Assembly: GCF_050908995.1 (NCBI RefSeq)
Contig: NC_135133.1
Location: 8,350,001-8,414,000, forward strand
Length of the DNA: 64,000 nucleotides
Reading direction: 5' to 3'
Source: Andrena cerasifolii
Lineage: Eukaryota > Arthropoda > Insecta > Hymenoptera > Andrenidae
Shown here piece by piece: positions 51,501 through 64,000 of this stretch (positions within the stretch are counted from its first letter, which is position 1; the number at the start of each line of letters is the position of its first letter). A program made the translations under genes and the position numbers. A model generated the notes under the pieces. That model was not told where the DNA came from. It worked only from the letters and a program-made list of their open reading frames with translations, and made no database searches.

Positions 51501-53200
51501 GGAATTCCAATTTATTGGGTTGGAGCATGCGGTACGCTAGCTCCAAGACGAACTCGCAATGTTTAGTTGAGTGGAGGCTGGATGGATGTTCGTGGAGCTG
51601 GGGTGAAGCTTGGGGTTATCTTTTCTACCCCCTTGTATGTACCTGAAGAGATGATTAGACTTTTGCTAGTTGAAAATCAGGATTTTCAGAGACACTATGT
51701 TTCAACGCTGCAACGTGCAAAGACTGGTTCGAAGTCGATTTAGAATCTCTTTAACCTTTCTACTCTGGATTCTTCTCATTACCTTTGTCCTGTACTAGGA
51801 TCTTTTGAAAGATCCTGCAGAATCTCCTAGCAATGTCCCCTCCCAATTTTCGATTCCGATTCAGTCGCAGTGAAGGCTGAGCTCGAAATATCTTTTTATA
51901 TAAGGAATATTGGTGTTTCCTCGAGGTTCTGGCGAGGTGTTTAAGCAAGAGTGGAGAAGCCATGAAGCGGAAGGATGAACGGAAGTCGCCGCCGCGTGAA
52001 TTGTTAGCACGTGGCTAACCGAAGCCACCAGAGGCGAGCAATTTGGCCGTGAGGCTTCCGTCTAACCTGCCTTTGAAGTGGCTTTAAAATAGGATGTCTC
52101 CATGTAGAAGCAAGGTCCTGTCTACGTGACAGCGTGTCCAGAAGTGATGGATTTCGACGTTGATTGATTGTAAAATATTGCGTATCATACAAGCCGTCCT
52201 GATTGTGCGTAGGGCATTATATCTGTCCATTTTCAATATGTACCAGAATTTAAGTAAAATATTGAGCGCGTTTTTCGAAAGCGCTTGTAACTGGAAAATT
52301 GTAGATATCAAAGTCCCAAGTTGATCGGCCCTGCGATGCTGCGCTCGCAAAAAGAGGAGCAATCATTAAGTGCAGAAAGTAATTACTGCTGGCTATTAAG
52401 AATGCATTATCATTATCATTCTCGATAAGTAAGAGAGCATTAGACGAGCAAAAAGTATTAAGCGAGTGTCCGCGAGGAAATTAATGAGCAGGGTTTTTCG
52501 TGTAGCGAGAGAAAACTTTTAATTCACTCCTTTCTTGCACCAGTTGCTTCCATTTAGACAGAAATAAGTTATTGTTTATTTTCTCAGAAGCCATTAGAAG
52601 ACGCAAAGCAGAATGATATCCCTTCGCTAACTACTCTAATTATTTTATACATTTTATACAGCGTGCAGGATGTTATAACGTACAACGAGATTCAAAAGAA
52701 ATTCAAAAGCAGATATATTGCAACCTTCAGCTAGCTAACCATTTATCAGCATTCATTTTGTCTCCTGAAAGTACTGTCAAAGCGGATCCGCCATTCCCAG
52801 TGGCGATATCAATTTCGACAGAACCGCGAAGCCCGCTGGAATCGCTCGAATCAAAACGTTCCCCTGTCAGCTGCCGATCAAAGCGCACGAGCACAGCGAC
52901 AACAAGGAAGCCGTCTAAATCCCAGTACAACGTCAATGGTGAAAGGCGTATCGTGCCCTGATACCGATAAAAACTTTTCCCAACGCGGCAGACGGTACAC
53001 TCTCGGCTGGAGATAAGCCTGCCTCTAATTAAATGCCGCTCGTGGGCTTCCAACCAGCCTTTTTCCGACTATTTTCACCCTTTGTGCGCGCGTTTCGCGT
53101 TGATCGCAAGATCAGGTTCAACGATGTTTGTATATGGAAACATGAAACTGATAACAACGTACCTTGTCAAAGCAGAAATTCATTTTGCATTCCTCGTTGA
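45579..53200. other. Upstream or intergenic DNA, no gene seen
   Basis: CpG-rich blocks (45.8-46.4, 47.7-48.2, 49.2-50.0, 50.75-51.4 kb) alternate with AT-rich DNA. ORFs are short (up to about 140 aa), overlapping on both strands, and match no family I recognise. A stretch at 50359-50577 codes 72 aa without low complexity but has no supporting context. No RNA genes seen. Confidence 0.5.
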
Positions 53201-53204
53201 GATG

Positions 53205-53590
53205 CTAGAATTTTTGGTTAAGGTTTGAAGTTTGTTGGAGAAAAAGACGGTGTGGTTTTTTGAGTAGTTAGAGTTTCAAGAGGGTGTGAATTTAAGATTA
53301 TTCTTCGTGGTGACTTGGGACGATGTATTTAAGCAGAACTTTATTATGCACTCTTTTTTGAAGTGTTAAAATCTTTTTAAAGGTTTAAGTTTGTCGAGTA
53401 AAAAGATGGTGTGATTTTTTACTATTCGAGTTTTAAGGGGGTGTGAATTTAAAATTATTCTGCGCGGTCACTTGAAACCATAGATTTAAGCAGACATTTA
53501 TTTCGCATACTTTTTTAAAGTGTTAAAATCTTTTGAGGGTTGAAGTTTGTTGAGAAAAAGATGGCGTGGTTTTAAAGCGACGGGGTTATG
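53205..53590. repeat. Tandem repeat, ~160-bp unit, ~2.4 diverged copies
   Basis: Blocks such as TTTGAAGTTTGTTGGAGAAAAAG, GGTGTGGTTTTTT, then GAGGGTGTGAATTTAAGATT and GATGTATTTAAGCAG recur in the same order at about 53205, 53365 and 53521, with roughly 80% identity. The third copy is partial. It is non-coding. Confidence 0.75.
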
Positions 53591-54819
53591 TATTTGAAAG
53601 GATCTTGGTGAATTGTGGAGGTACCACAGGGACATTTTGAATTTAAGTGGCATCGTGGGATTTGGAAGATGCTTCCGATCTTATTTGTGTTTCTGGGGGC
53701 AGCCCACTCTGGGGCTGTCGCCATAGAGTCTGGGTCTTGTTCAGAGGTTTCGTTCCTTTTTAGAAGAGAAGACATTGATGGAGTTCGACACGGGGGCGGG
53801 TGACCTTACGTCATCCTGTCTAAACCTTGAAAATAAGGGTTTGCTGGTGAGCTGGGTAGAAAGTGGAGAAATCGATGAAACCTTCTGAAAGCTCAGAGGG
53901 ACAGCGCGGCAGTTACTTAAAAACTGCTGTGTAGGAAGCCTGTCTGTTATTTCATAGAGACTAAAATTTTTATGGAATGACAGAATTCGAATTGGCCAAC
54001 TTCTTGTGTCCAGATTTTGAAAACAAATTCGCAATGAGATGCTACAAATTCTTCCCCATCAACTAACTCAGAGATAATAGACAGAAAGTAGCTCTCTAGT
54101 CTGACTACTAAAGGTAGAATACCACTTTCTTCCTGCAGGGAATGGAAAAAGCTGCAAAGCAACTCCTAGTGAGAGTTGCTTCCAGGAAAAACTCTGATCA
54201 CTTACTCTCCCAGATTAGTTCCACGAAATGCTTAAAGCTGCTGCATCCATTCGCTGGAAACGAGAAGTTTCATGACAGAGAAGTGATTGAGAATTGCAGA
54301 GAGGGCTTCCTCAGAATTCCTCTAGACCCGTGACTATCACATCCGAGCGTGCGAAGTCCTGTCCACCTACAATTACCTGACATTTCTTCCACACAGATCG
54401 AACCGACATCTGGTATTTGTACACGTGGAGTCTTCGATGTTCCTTCGACGCACCAGGCACGAGAAAATTCACTGCGCAACTGAGGGATGGCTCATCGTTT
54501 GCGGAATGCGATAGCAGGGTGTTTATGAACGTATAGCTGCGTCTGCCAGGTTAAATTGAGAATTCCAGGGCGCGGGGGCGATGCAAACAAGCGTATCAAA
54601 ATACACGATACGCATTTCTTGGTAACCCTGTCCGTAAGATATCGAAGGGGGGGGGGGAGGGAACAGTTTCGACATTGTTATTAAAATACAAGCTGTGGGT
54701 ATCGTTAAACTTCGACGCAGACAAGCAGCTGGGACAAGCATAGAATTATTTCAGCCTGACTCACGAACTGAGCGAAACAATTTCAAATTACATGATACGA
54801 GTTTCATCTAACCTATTCT

Positions 54820-54880
54820 ATTCTAAATTCTATAATTCTCTTCTATTCTTATATTCCAATTCTATTCTATATTCTAAACT
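54820..54880. repeat. (ATTCT)n-like simple sequence
   Basis: It is a degenerate series of TTCTA, ATTCT and CTATT units. This is simple-sequence DNA only. Confidence 0.65.
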
Positions 54881-57121
54881 TTCAAAAGACACAACTTCAT
54901 TGTTTAATACGTTCCGAAATATTATTTACAAAATTTTCTGCACTCGAACTTTTCGTTTGAATGAAACGTTTCGTCGATCCTTCCCCAATTGGGTGCGCGT
55001 TCGAATGTAAATACAAGTGCAACTGCAGAATGCCCTGTGTAAATACGTGGGAAACTAATTGCAACGTTTGAACGACAGAACAATGGGAACATTTAAGCCG
55101 CGCTTCCCCTTGACGAAGTTTCCGGGCAACGGATGAAATTCCAAACTGTTTTCTGTAAGCCACACTTCCGGTTGAATATGATCCTCCCGCAGCCCAAGCG
55201 TTGCTCTCCGTGCTCCATCGAAACCACCGGATATCGATTAAGCTACATTTCCATAGGTTCCGCGACTAATTCTGTCGCGCTCCCGTCGACCGCGATTGTT
55301 TCCGGCGGTTTCGTCACGACTTACGCCACTCGGCAAAGTCGAGTTTCCAACGCAAATATTAGAAGGTACAACAAGACGTAACGAAGTTGGATTAACTTGC
55401 ACGGTCGCAGCGCCGCGGAGGCATAGAGGCGCGAGGGGAAACGGACCGTCGACTGTCAGACACGTTCCGAACCGATAATGCCTCGAGACAAATCTCTCTA
55501 TAACTCATCGTCCAGGCAATGTTTTAATAATCTGGCATTGTTTCTTATCTCAGATCAATAGTTTGGCTGCTACAAGTCCCAACGTTTTGGATGATTTTTT
55601 ACGCCTCCACTTCAACGAATCCCTACTGCCTTTTGCAATGATAAATTACAAAAAAATATGTCTCTATAGTTTAAGATATTCTTAATACTCTGCAAAAAGT
55701 CCCATTAAATTATCTGGGGTAGTATCCCTTTAATTAATTCTTGAACATCACTCTCTGAACCGCAACACCTCCCCTTAATACTGAGCATACGACTTGATTA
55801 ACAAACTTTTATGACGCCACGTTTTCACTGTGTCCACAGGCGACGACACCCGCCACTTCGAACGCGGGCAACCCGATTGCCAATTCCCTCCAACATATTC
55901 TTTCTCCCGCAGTTCGTTCGTCATACCGAACCGGCCCTCTCTGTACACCCCCGCGTGTCTCGGGGGAGGGATCCATTATAAACGGGGAAAAACCGAGTCG
56001 CACTAAATATAATGTCCAGGGGGACGCGCCGTTGAAAGCAAATCCGAAAATGGATCTGCCCTCGAATCCCCCGCGTGTTTTCGTTTTATTTTTTTCGCTT
56101 CTAAAAGAGCTGTCCACAATTCACTAGCGACGGCCGCGCGCAACAACCGTCCACCGTCTAGGGAACACCGCGACAACACCGGCGTGTCGAAATGTTTTTT
56201 ATCCCGCGTGCCGCGGTCGCCCCAGGTTTGCTCGAGAAAAGCGCGACTCTAACCCCTCGGCGTGTGCCCGCGCGGAGGGGAGGGATCTGAAAGGATGCCC
56301 GCGCCACGATAACGCGCGGGCCCCGCTCTTCTTCTAAGCACTACACGCAATTACGTCGAGAGCGAGAAATCCTTGAAAAGAAAAACGCCGTGGCGTAAGA
56401 TCATCTCGGCTCCGTGGCCCCCTTTGTGACGAATCGTCGGGGCCGCTGTGCTCGTGCGTCCCTAAAAGGCGGCGCCCTCAAAGCGGCAAGACTCGTTAAA
56501 GGCGAATCTGGTCTCTTTTTGTAGGCTCGCTGCCACTCGTTACACGGATTTGCACGTGCTCGACATTCGCACGAGCGATGCCAGGGGCGGATTCTATCGC
56601 GAGCTCCAGCCGCCGGGCAAGTGTCGTTGAACTTTGCGAGAGCACAATTCTAATTGACGGCTGTGAATGGGGTGGTTGGTGAAGTCGCGTAGAGAAACGG
56701 GGGTTGTTGGATGTTTCCGATGTGAAGAAATTATTGGGCGATTGTAAGGGAGACATTTGTGGTAAGTTGAAGGGTTGAATCAGTGTACTTCCTTTTTGTA
56801 TTCGTAAAAGATTAAGAGGATATATTGAGAAGTCTGTTTAAATTACTTCTAGGTTGAGGGGAGAGTAACTATCAATTGGGAGTGTTTATAGCGTCATTAT
56901 TGAGACCATAAGAAAATTTCCCCAGGGATTTATATTATAATCTACTTTTATATAATATTTACACCGATTTGTAGTTACTGAATCTTTTCTTCCTTCCTAA
57001 ATTCTTTTTCTATTGTCCCAAACGTCTCCTAAGGTTAGGTTTTAGAGCAGCAGTTATGCTGATCCTCGCCTATGTGCCAGTATTGTTATATTCGTAATTG
57101 TCATGGTGCAATAAAGACAAG

Positions 57122-57152
57122 TAATAATAATAATAATAATATTAATAATAAT
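57122..57152. repeat. (AAT)n microsatellite
   Basis: About ten AAT units with one interruption, followed by AT-rich DNA. Confidence 0.85.
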
Positions 57153-60100
57153 TTGTGGGTATATATGTACGCTATTTACTCGATGTAAGTTTAGGCAGAA
57201 ATGATGAACTTGCAATTACATTTGAATACAATAGCAGTGCAATTAGAACTCTGCTCAATCATGCTAATTCAGCACGTGGCACCAATCACAATCGCTAAAA
57301 TTACTACAACATATAGAATGTTAATTAGAATTGTATAGCCACAACCTGTTTACCCAGTCATCATCAGCTAATTGAGTCGCCCGATCGACGAGCCATCCGC
57401 GTGTCTGACCCAGTCGATCACATTCTACTTGCGCATACCTAACGCACTGTTTCTGCCAACGATTCATTGAAAGTATATTCCACGAATTACACCACACTAG
57501 GAAGAAGATAAACGAAGGAAAAAGGAAGCATACGATTCCAATAGAATTACAAAGAATCAAAACAGATGCATTCATTACACGCGACTAGATTAAGCTACTT
57601 TATTTAGTCAGCAAGTCGAATAGTAATAAGTGTAACTATATTAATGAAACAGTGCGCGGTGTTCTTTCGGCCGCTTAACCACCAAACATCCCTTCAGACC
57701 AAAGAAATACATTTATTGCATCAACTCCAAATCCACGTGCTACGACGCAATCTTCACGAACACATGATTGATAAAGTAGTTGGTATCAAACTTATTTTAA
57801 TATACTAATAATGATACTAATCCTAAATAAGCTGGGGCTAATACACGCCACGTATCCAAGCTATGCAGTAAACATTTTCAGCACCGTACTTCCTGCGAAG
57901 TAGTGCTTTGAATATACCTGCTCCAATTTCTACCCAAACGGCAAGGTACTGGAAAGCTTGAAAGAACAGTTTAGCAGCAACCAGAGGACAGAAACAGATC
58001 CGTCCCTGCTTATACACGCAGAGTGCTCAGCATCACGCGCGCGCGAGGGCGTCTCAGTTCTCTCCAAGTAGAGCGAAACGTGCCTGACGTAAGAGTCCCA
58101 GCTGAAGAAGCCTCGTCTCAAAAGACCGTCAGAGGAAACCCAGTCGCCTCCTCAAACACACTGCCGACAATAAATCCTGATAACAGCGATACTATCCGAC
58201 ACGACGACGTGGAATAGATAATGCTCACTGCTCTCGAGAGTAAAGCTTGCCCGCCTGATTAAAATACCTGCCACCAATTTAGTCTATGAAAATTCAACGT
58301 ATCACCTCTTTTACATCCTCCAATCGGTGCAAAGAAATATAGTATCACGTTTTTCAGATCGCTGGAGATTAGCCTTCCCTAAAGAAGCGTAGAATCACTT
58401 GTAAAATGGATGGCACTAAACTCGCTCACACCCTGCAGAACTTGCAGAGTAAAAAGACGAAGACACTGTGGTGGAGAGTAGGGAAACTGATAAAGCGTCG
58501 CGATAAAAGTCAGCCCGGGAGATTCGGGCGCCACAGTGCCGCCACTCGCGAAACTTAGCTGCGTAATCGTCGCTATTTCGCCCGCTAGCCGCCGTCCTAT
58601 GGGATTTCATTCGGCGCGGGGCAGAGATAAGGCTTCCCCGGACGTGTCTTTATGGCATCCCATTGATCCGAATCCGTTTTACTCGCGTACTTTATTGTGT
58701 ATCGGGTTCGAGGAGGAAGCTCTACTGGGTTCCTCCAGGGGAGCAGAGTTTTGCAATAAATTTCGTCCTCTCCCCATGGCTGCGCTGGGAATCCTGTTTG
58801 CGTCGAATTACTCCGCTCCTGGTGGTTCTTTCACGAGACTTCGCCGGGAGCCGCAGCGTACTGGAAAATGGCTTTCGCGGGGCGAGCTTAATGTTCTGCG
58901 CGCTAGTTCCAGCGAATATCAACTATGTAGTTCGTCTTGCGGGTTTCTGCTAGCGTTTCCCTCTGGAAGCTCAACTGTGCGCAATTTAGGTTCATCTGGC
59001 TGGGAGCGAGGAACGCTTCGTGCGGTAACGGGGTTTCGGCGCCAGCGTAGACTTCGGTTTCTGGGTCTCCGAGGTGATTGATTGTGCGATTAATGCTTTG
59101 TGAATCTTGTTTTCGGAGAGTGTACCGTGCTCTGCTTTGGGAACAGTGGGTTTCGCAAGGATTCCGGCGAGTGGCAGGGGAAAGGTACGTGGGATCACGG
59201 GGTATATTGGTTTGTATCTAGGCGAGGGGACAAAGAGATCTGGTGGGATTAGACTGTCAATCATTGAAACGGGAGCACGAGACATCTTGGGAATGGAGCG
59301 TGCAGAATTCATGTGCAAATAGTTTGTGACTTATTGCAGCGTGGAACAGCTATTCTATTCCTCTTTTTAATTATCTATTGGGGAAAGTAATAGCTATCAT
59401 ATGTAACTTACAAGGGACGTTCGGTTACCCGGACACTACAATTTTTTTTAAACTGTGCTAATATTATGTACCGATCAATTATACAGTTAATTTTCATTCT
59501 ACATAAATCAAATTAAATTCATATGAAACACTGGAACACGAAATTTAACCACGTTGTGACGGCGGCTGACTAAACAGTCACTTAAGTTGTTTAGTCTTCA
59601 CTCGAGCCTTGTTTTTGTCCGTCTAGACTGGCACCAAGGTCCAAGAAGCAATGAATGAAACTGTGTGACAGCTTCTGAAGTGAAACCATTGCTGATGATT
59701 TTACAGCACAAACCTAATGCAACAAATTCAGCAAGACACTAGATACGAAACAGAGAAGTCTACGTCGCCACACTAGAACTCATAGACGGATTATTTCTAA
59801 AGGATTCCCGATTCGAAGCGGATGATCTCATTTGAGATTGCAAGTGGAGTGTTTAGTGAGCTAGCCACGTCGGTGGCTTGACCGCAGATGGTAGCCATTT
59901 TCTTGCGGCCACAGATAAAAAAGAACACTCTATTTCGCACTCCAGCCAGGCGTGTAAAAACAGTGTTGCGCAAGCTGCTTAGGAAACAGTTAAATTGGGA
60001 AATCCTGTAAATCGGTTTCGACAGAAAATTGATTAAAGATTGCAAGAGAAAATTGATCCAGGAGTACTAGCGCTGCAGGCCTCTATTTTTCCTTCGACCC

Positions 60101-63026
60101 TTATCAGCAAGTTGAAAACGTAGATTAACTACAAGTAAACCTCAACTGCTTCTGTAAACTAAGCAAAAATAAACAAAGTCTCCCAAGACTAATGGATATT
60201 TCAAAAACCAGCTGATAAACATTTTACGAAGCTAGTCAGCACTCGGAACAATCTCCTATAACTTGCGCTCTCGCCATGTGTGCCGTTTATTCCAAGGCCG
60301 GTGCATAATTCATGGCAATCGAAGGTTCAGGTGCTAAAGAGTCAGCGAAGTGCATTTGCAATCCGGGCGAACGGGACTACCGGGCCTTGAACACGTTTCC
60401 CATTAATCGTCGATCTGCCTCCATCGCGATAAAGGAGGAATAAATAAAAGAACCTATTAAGCTCCGACACCCCTGCTCGCAATAAGAGAGCAAGAATAAA
60501 TATTTACAAGAGCAACGAGGGATTCTGTATTCTGCAATCTACGATCCTTAAATAGCAACGCTATTAAACTCTCCTCCACAGTGGTGATTTACTCGTGAAA
60601 CGAGGTACAAACAATATGGAATAAGATTTGTCGACTGGTGTGAAATTTCGAGAAGAAGCTAACATTTGCTTGCAGAGCTTCATTGCGAGTATTCGTTCGA
60701 AAAACTTTGGAACGATACACCGAGGCGCGGAAGTTTTCTCTATGGGACTTTCGCAATTTCCTAGCTGCACTTTTCCTTTTATTGTCACGTTGTTCAGCGT
60801 CTGAGAATGCTCGATATTTTCCCGCGAAATGCATCGGGATAAGAATGCAGAGCATCCGGCTCCGCGATGGCGCAATAGCTCGACCCTTCTTCCATATTCC
60901 ATTTTCCAGACACGGCGCATTTACAAATTGTATGTTTTTTCCGGGGGGTTGGGGGGCAGGCACGGCGGATGCACAAAATTGAAGAAATTCTTTTCGCTGT
61001 AGAATACTTGAAGCAAGACGTATTACGAAGGCGAAGCGTCCGCGAATAAAAAAACAGCCAGAAGGGAGATAGAAACAGATTATATTCAGTTTGCTCGTTT
61101 ATTACGTTGTCAGGATTCGCGGGGAAATTCCTCCCCCGTAAATTCTCGATGCAGACGTTCTCGCGATTCCGTTTTTTTTCACCGAGCACAACACTCGCGC
61201 CAAATGCTAGGGGAAACCTTAACCAATCCCGGGCCCGTGATTCTATTTCTCGGGATTAAAACACTAAACGATAAAACCCATTCCACTTTGCAGCGAAGAA
61301 AAAGCAGAATCTTCAGAATCTATAATACATTTACACAGTGAACAATAATGTTTCACCCACAGTGCATACCTACACTAAAATTACACGCACATGTTGGGCC
61401 TCGCAGGCCTTTATTTTCAAATCTAGAAATGCATGGATATTTTGAGAAAGAAAAATTTTAGACCGCGCGTAATCCATTGCCCTCAGTCTTTATCAACAAA
61501 AATATTTAATAACACAATGGAATACTGAGCAAATATTTCTTTAACGCTACGAGTCATTGTTATCTGAATCTTTTCCAATACCATGAGAACGCGTGTGCAC
61601 TGTAGGGTTAATTTTTAAGAGCCAGCAAATGCCTCCACTAACAATAAGGGAATATTCAAACACGCGGAATCCACACGAAATTCCGCGGGACTCGCGAGAT
61701 CATAACGTCGCCAGAAAGACAGCCGCACCATCCTTATATTTCTCCTATATTGCGCTCTCTGGGGTGGCTCCATATTTACAAATTCCCCGGGTGCAGGCGT
61801 TCTCTTCAAAACGAGTTCGCGTACCTACATCAATCATCCGGCTTTCTCTTCGCTCGCCTTTCACCCCCGAAACACCCGGGCGGATAGCGCGTTCGGAGCT
61901 TTGAGGGTCCACGGCCACGTAATGCGGGGGAAAGATAACCTCCGAGGCCTGATATCAGGTGCGCCTCTTCCCAATGTTATCTCCTTTGAATACATCCGCC
62001 AGCTGAAAGAAGAATGGGGCCCCTTGTCCCGAGTGATCGGCGTGCAAGGAAAAACGAGGGTTTTTCATGACGACGCGTAATTCCAAGGGAAACACCTTCG
62101 GCCGATAATAAGCGTGCGGTGGTGTTATATCGGTAACGAGATAAAACTGAAACGGTTTACACGCTTTTATCCGCGTGCACGGAGGCTGCTGTGCCTCCTG
62201 CTTCCCCCTCTGGTCGCGTGACAGCGTCCCGTTTCAAAGCCAGGGCAGGAAAGCATCCTCAAACAGCGGCTGGATGGTATAAAGAACAAGTGGCTGGTAA
62301 TTCGACGACCCTTAACTGGAGGGGGGATTACGCACGAAGGTGTTACGCACAAAAATGTGTGGCTCACTATTGCTTTATCAAGCATACTGCTATGAAAATT
62401 GCAAGTACTACGTAAATTTGAGAGTGATACAATAAATATTTCCAGTACTGTATATAGTAGTAAATAGATTTTTTTTTCGCCTTTCGGCCTCAAAATGGGG
62501 TTACGTGTGTTTCGTGCGTAAGTGTTTCTGGGACTGTTAACTCAAGATTGAGATTTCGTTTTGACTTCTTCCTTCATCTTGTGCTTCTTTTCTTCTCCTT
62601 TTTTCTAGAACCATACGCATCCACTCCGCTCCTTCTCCTTCTCCCTTTAATATCCCTCTGATCGTTGAGTTTTCTCTTTTCAACTCCTTACAGTCTTTCC
62701 AGTACTGTATATATATAGTACGTGTTTTTGAGGGGGTTGCAGTGAATTTAAATTCGAGTAGTCTGATAGTTAGGGGAGACCGGGGCTGGTTGATACATTT
62801 TTCAGTTTTCAGTTTATAATTTTCAAATTACTCACTTTGGAGAACTAATACTGCAATATGCAATTGTTTTTTTTTAATGCAGGTACATGGTGCTTTAGGA
62901 GAAAACTTGAGTGGATAATAGACTCGCAAGAAGAGATAACTCGCACGCTCATTCTTGAAGTAATTCACTTTTTCTGTTGCACGGTGCTGTCGAATTTTCG
63001 TACAGAACGTAAAGATGCTTTCTCAC

Positions 63027-63223
63027 CTGTATCCTACAGAAGTGTTTTCTACGTTTCCGAGTCTCCGCTTTGAACCAGTGAGCTGAAAATCTCCACCGCC
63101 GCAAACCGTACCAATACCACCCTGCACCGCAAGTGCAGCATCGTATTGCCTTGCAGAGTCCATCGCTTGATTCGCTCGACCGCAAACGGTTTTAGCCGGC
63201 GGCCACAAACCGTTCGCCCACAA
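63027..63223 (-). CDS. Candidate upstream exon on the - strand ending in a splice donor
   Basis: On the - strand, an open stretch (in-frame ATG near 63163, MDSARQYDAALAVQGGIG then CGGGDFQLTGSKRR) runs into GGATACAG|GTGAGAAAG at 63027, a strong donor. The composition is less biased than surrounding ORFs. It could be a distal 5' exon of Fas2, whose coding start lies 18 kb further along the same strand, a first exon of another gene, or chance. I do not recognise the peptide. Confidence 0.2.
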
Positions 63224-63227
63224 TCGA

Positions 63228-64000
63228 TTACCGTTCCGGCAAAACGAACTCTAAAAACGCGCTAGTAATCCTTCTCTCGCGTGCACAACAGTATCACGAT
63301 GGTGGAAAAGCTATCCAGGCGTGAAGTGTGACTGTGGTGCTTGGAAGGAAGCATTTCTGTGCGGGGAAACTGTACGAATACTATTGAGGGACGGTACGCG
63401 AGAATTCAACTTCTATTTAGAATTTAGAACATCCCCCAATTCTCGTTAACAATTGAGGAATGGCTTGTTGATACTGGGGACTGATTATGAGTTTAGTATA
63501 GACTTCGTCAAAACAACAAAATCACGTTCCAATAGCATTCTTTTATTGATGGCTTACTGCGCAAATATTCTATGTCCACTTCTTGTGAAATTATGCAACT
63601 GTGTATTTCTTTAAGTTTTTAATTTTATATTTATTACGGGTTAGAACCCTTTGTTATAATTACATGAACAGGCATGAAAAGAGACCGGACGAATAAGATA
63701 AAATAAAATTAAGATTGAAATAGCAAATACCTAAGAAAACAACAGAAGGGGTGAAGTGAAATATTGCAACTGTATCAATATTGCAACTTAATTATCAAAT
63801 ATACGCTGAATTTTTGAAAGTACAGTGTGCGATGCCTATCAATATGAAAGAGAGGGTAAGGCCTCACGTCTCCACGAGGGAAATAGAATCTGAGTTGCAC
63901 CAAGATTTCAGGGCACTTAATGTGATTGCTCATGAGATTATAAACAAAAAGCAAATGCATTATAAAGTACCCTTGCATTATTAAAACTGTTCTTTCCTCG
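63228..64000. other. Right edge, no feature seen
   Basis: AT-rich DNA. Complementary ORFs of 67 aa at 63775-63984 on both strands have no family resemblance and are probably chance. Confidence 0.5.

Larger units (their letters stand above)
53591..63000. other. Upstream or intergenic DNA, no gene seen
   Basis: Mostly AT-rich, with CpG-rich segments at 55.8-56.5, 58.5-59.1 and 61.8-62.1 kb. Simple repeats are an ATTCT-type stretch (54820-54880) and an AAT run (57122-57152). ORF 58536-59081 (181 codons) is in a CpG-rich stretch and reads as Ser/Arg-rich sequence without a family. A short duplication, TTTCCAGTACTGTATATA, occurs at about 62441 and 62696. No RNA gene seen. Confidence 0.5.

Noticed and set aside
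53615..53803. 62-codon ORF with a signal-peptide-like stretch (MLPILFVFLGAAHSGA)
   Set aside because: Overlaps the end of a tandem repeat region, has no good start context or splice continuation, and no recognised homologue.
58536..59081. 181-codon ORF on +
   Set aside because: CpG-rich stretch with open frames on both strands, no domain, no upstream or downstream exon support.

Overview
The window is eukaryotic and almost certainly from an insect. It has multi-exon genes with GT/AG introns, intronic inverted-repeat elements, microsatellites and minisatellites. CpG is not depleted, and both recognisable proteins match insect families. Hymenoptera (bee, ant or wasp) is my best guess from the mix of CpG-rich and AT-rich blocks, but the sequence does not settle it. 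I see no prokaryotic gene, tRNA, rRNA, CRISPR array or transposase gene.

Two real genes face each other. On the + strand, about 8.4-10.5 kb, is a small Golgi type II membrane enzyme of the beta-1,3-glucuronosyltransferase family (GlcAT-P/S; vertebrate B3GAT). It has four coding exons (8437-8563, 8913-9436, 9506-9802, 10397-10495; 348 aa) and one apparent GC-AG intron. A possible alternative first exon lies at 7501-7579, and the 5' side is a CpG-rich, low-complexity block (5.4-7.3 kb). On the - strand, 44840 down to 13793, is fasciclin 2 (Fas2), the insect NCAM homologue. Its exons code for a signal peptide, five Ig domains, two FN3 domains, a membrane segment and a cytoplasmic tail ending KDSAV. 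The nine core exons give exactly 850 aa with every splice phase matching. I also found a 126-nt in-frame candidate cassette exon at 15254-15379 that would add 42 residues to the tail (892 aa).

The rest is introns and intergenic DNA. The 31 kb of Fas2 introns hold many inverted-repeat elements of MITE type, at about 14.1, 16.0, 17.2, 21.5, 22.8, 29.8, 31.7, 34.7, 37.0, 38.0, 39.3 and 41.6 kb. The most striking is a 720-bp near-perfect palindrome (two 299-bp arms, 3 mismatches) flanked by TTAA. It abuts a second TTAA-bounded palindrome that ends about 30 bp from the Fas2 exon 2 splice donor. A 16-bp minisatellite lies at 19.08-19.55 kb. The left edge (0.1-2.6 kb) carries about nine irregularly spaced copies of a 30-bp box in the same orientation, which I cannot assign to anything known. 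From 44.8 to 64 kb I see no convincing coding sequence, only a few repeats and one weak candidate upstream exon at 63.0 kb.

The two genes may be functionally related. In vertebrates, GlcAT-P makes the HNK-1 glucuronyl epitope carried by NCAM. Here a GlcAT gene and the NCAM homologue lie tail to tail, with candidate poly(A) sites that would let their 3' UTRs overlap. A working link between them is inference only.
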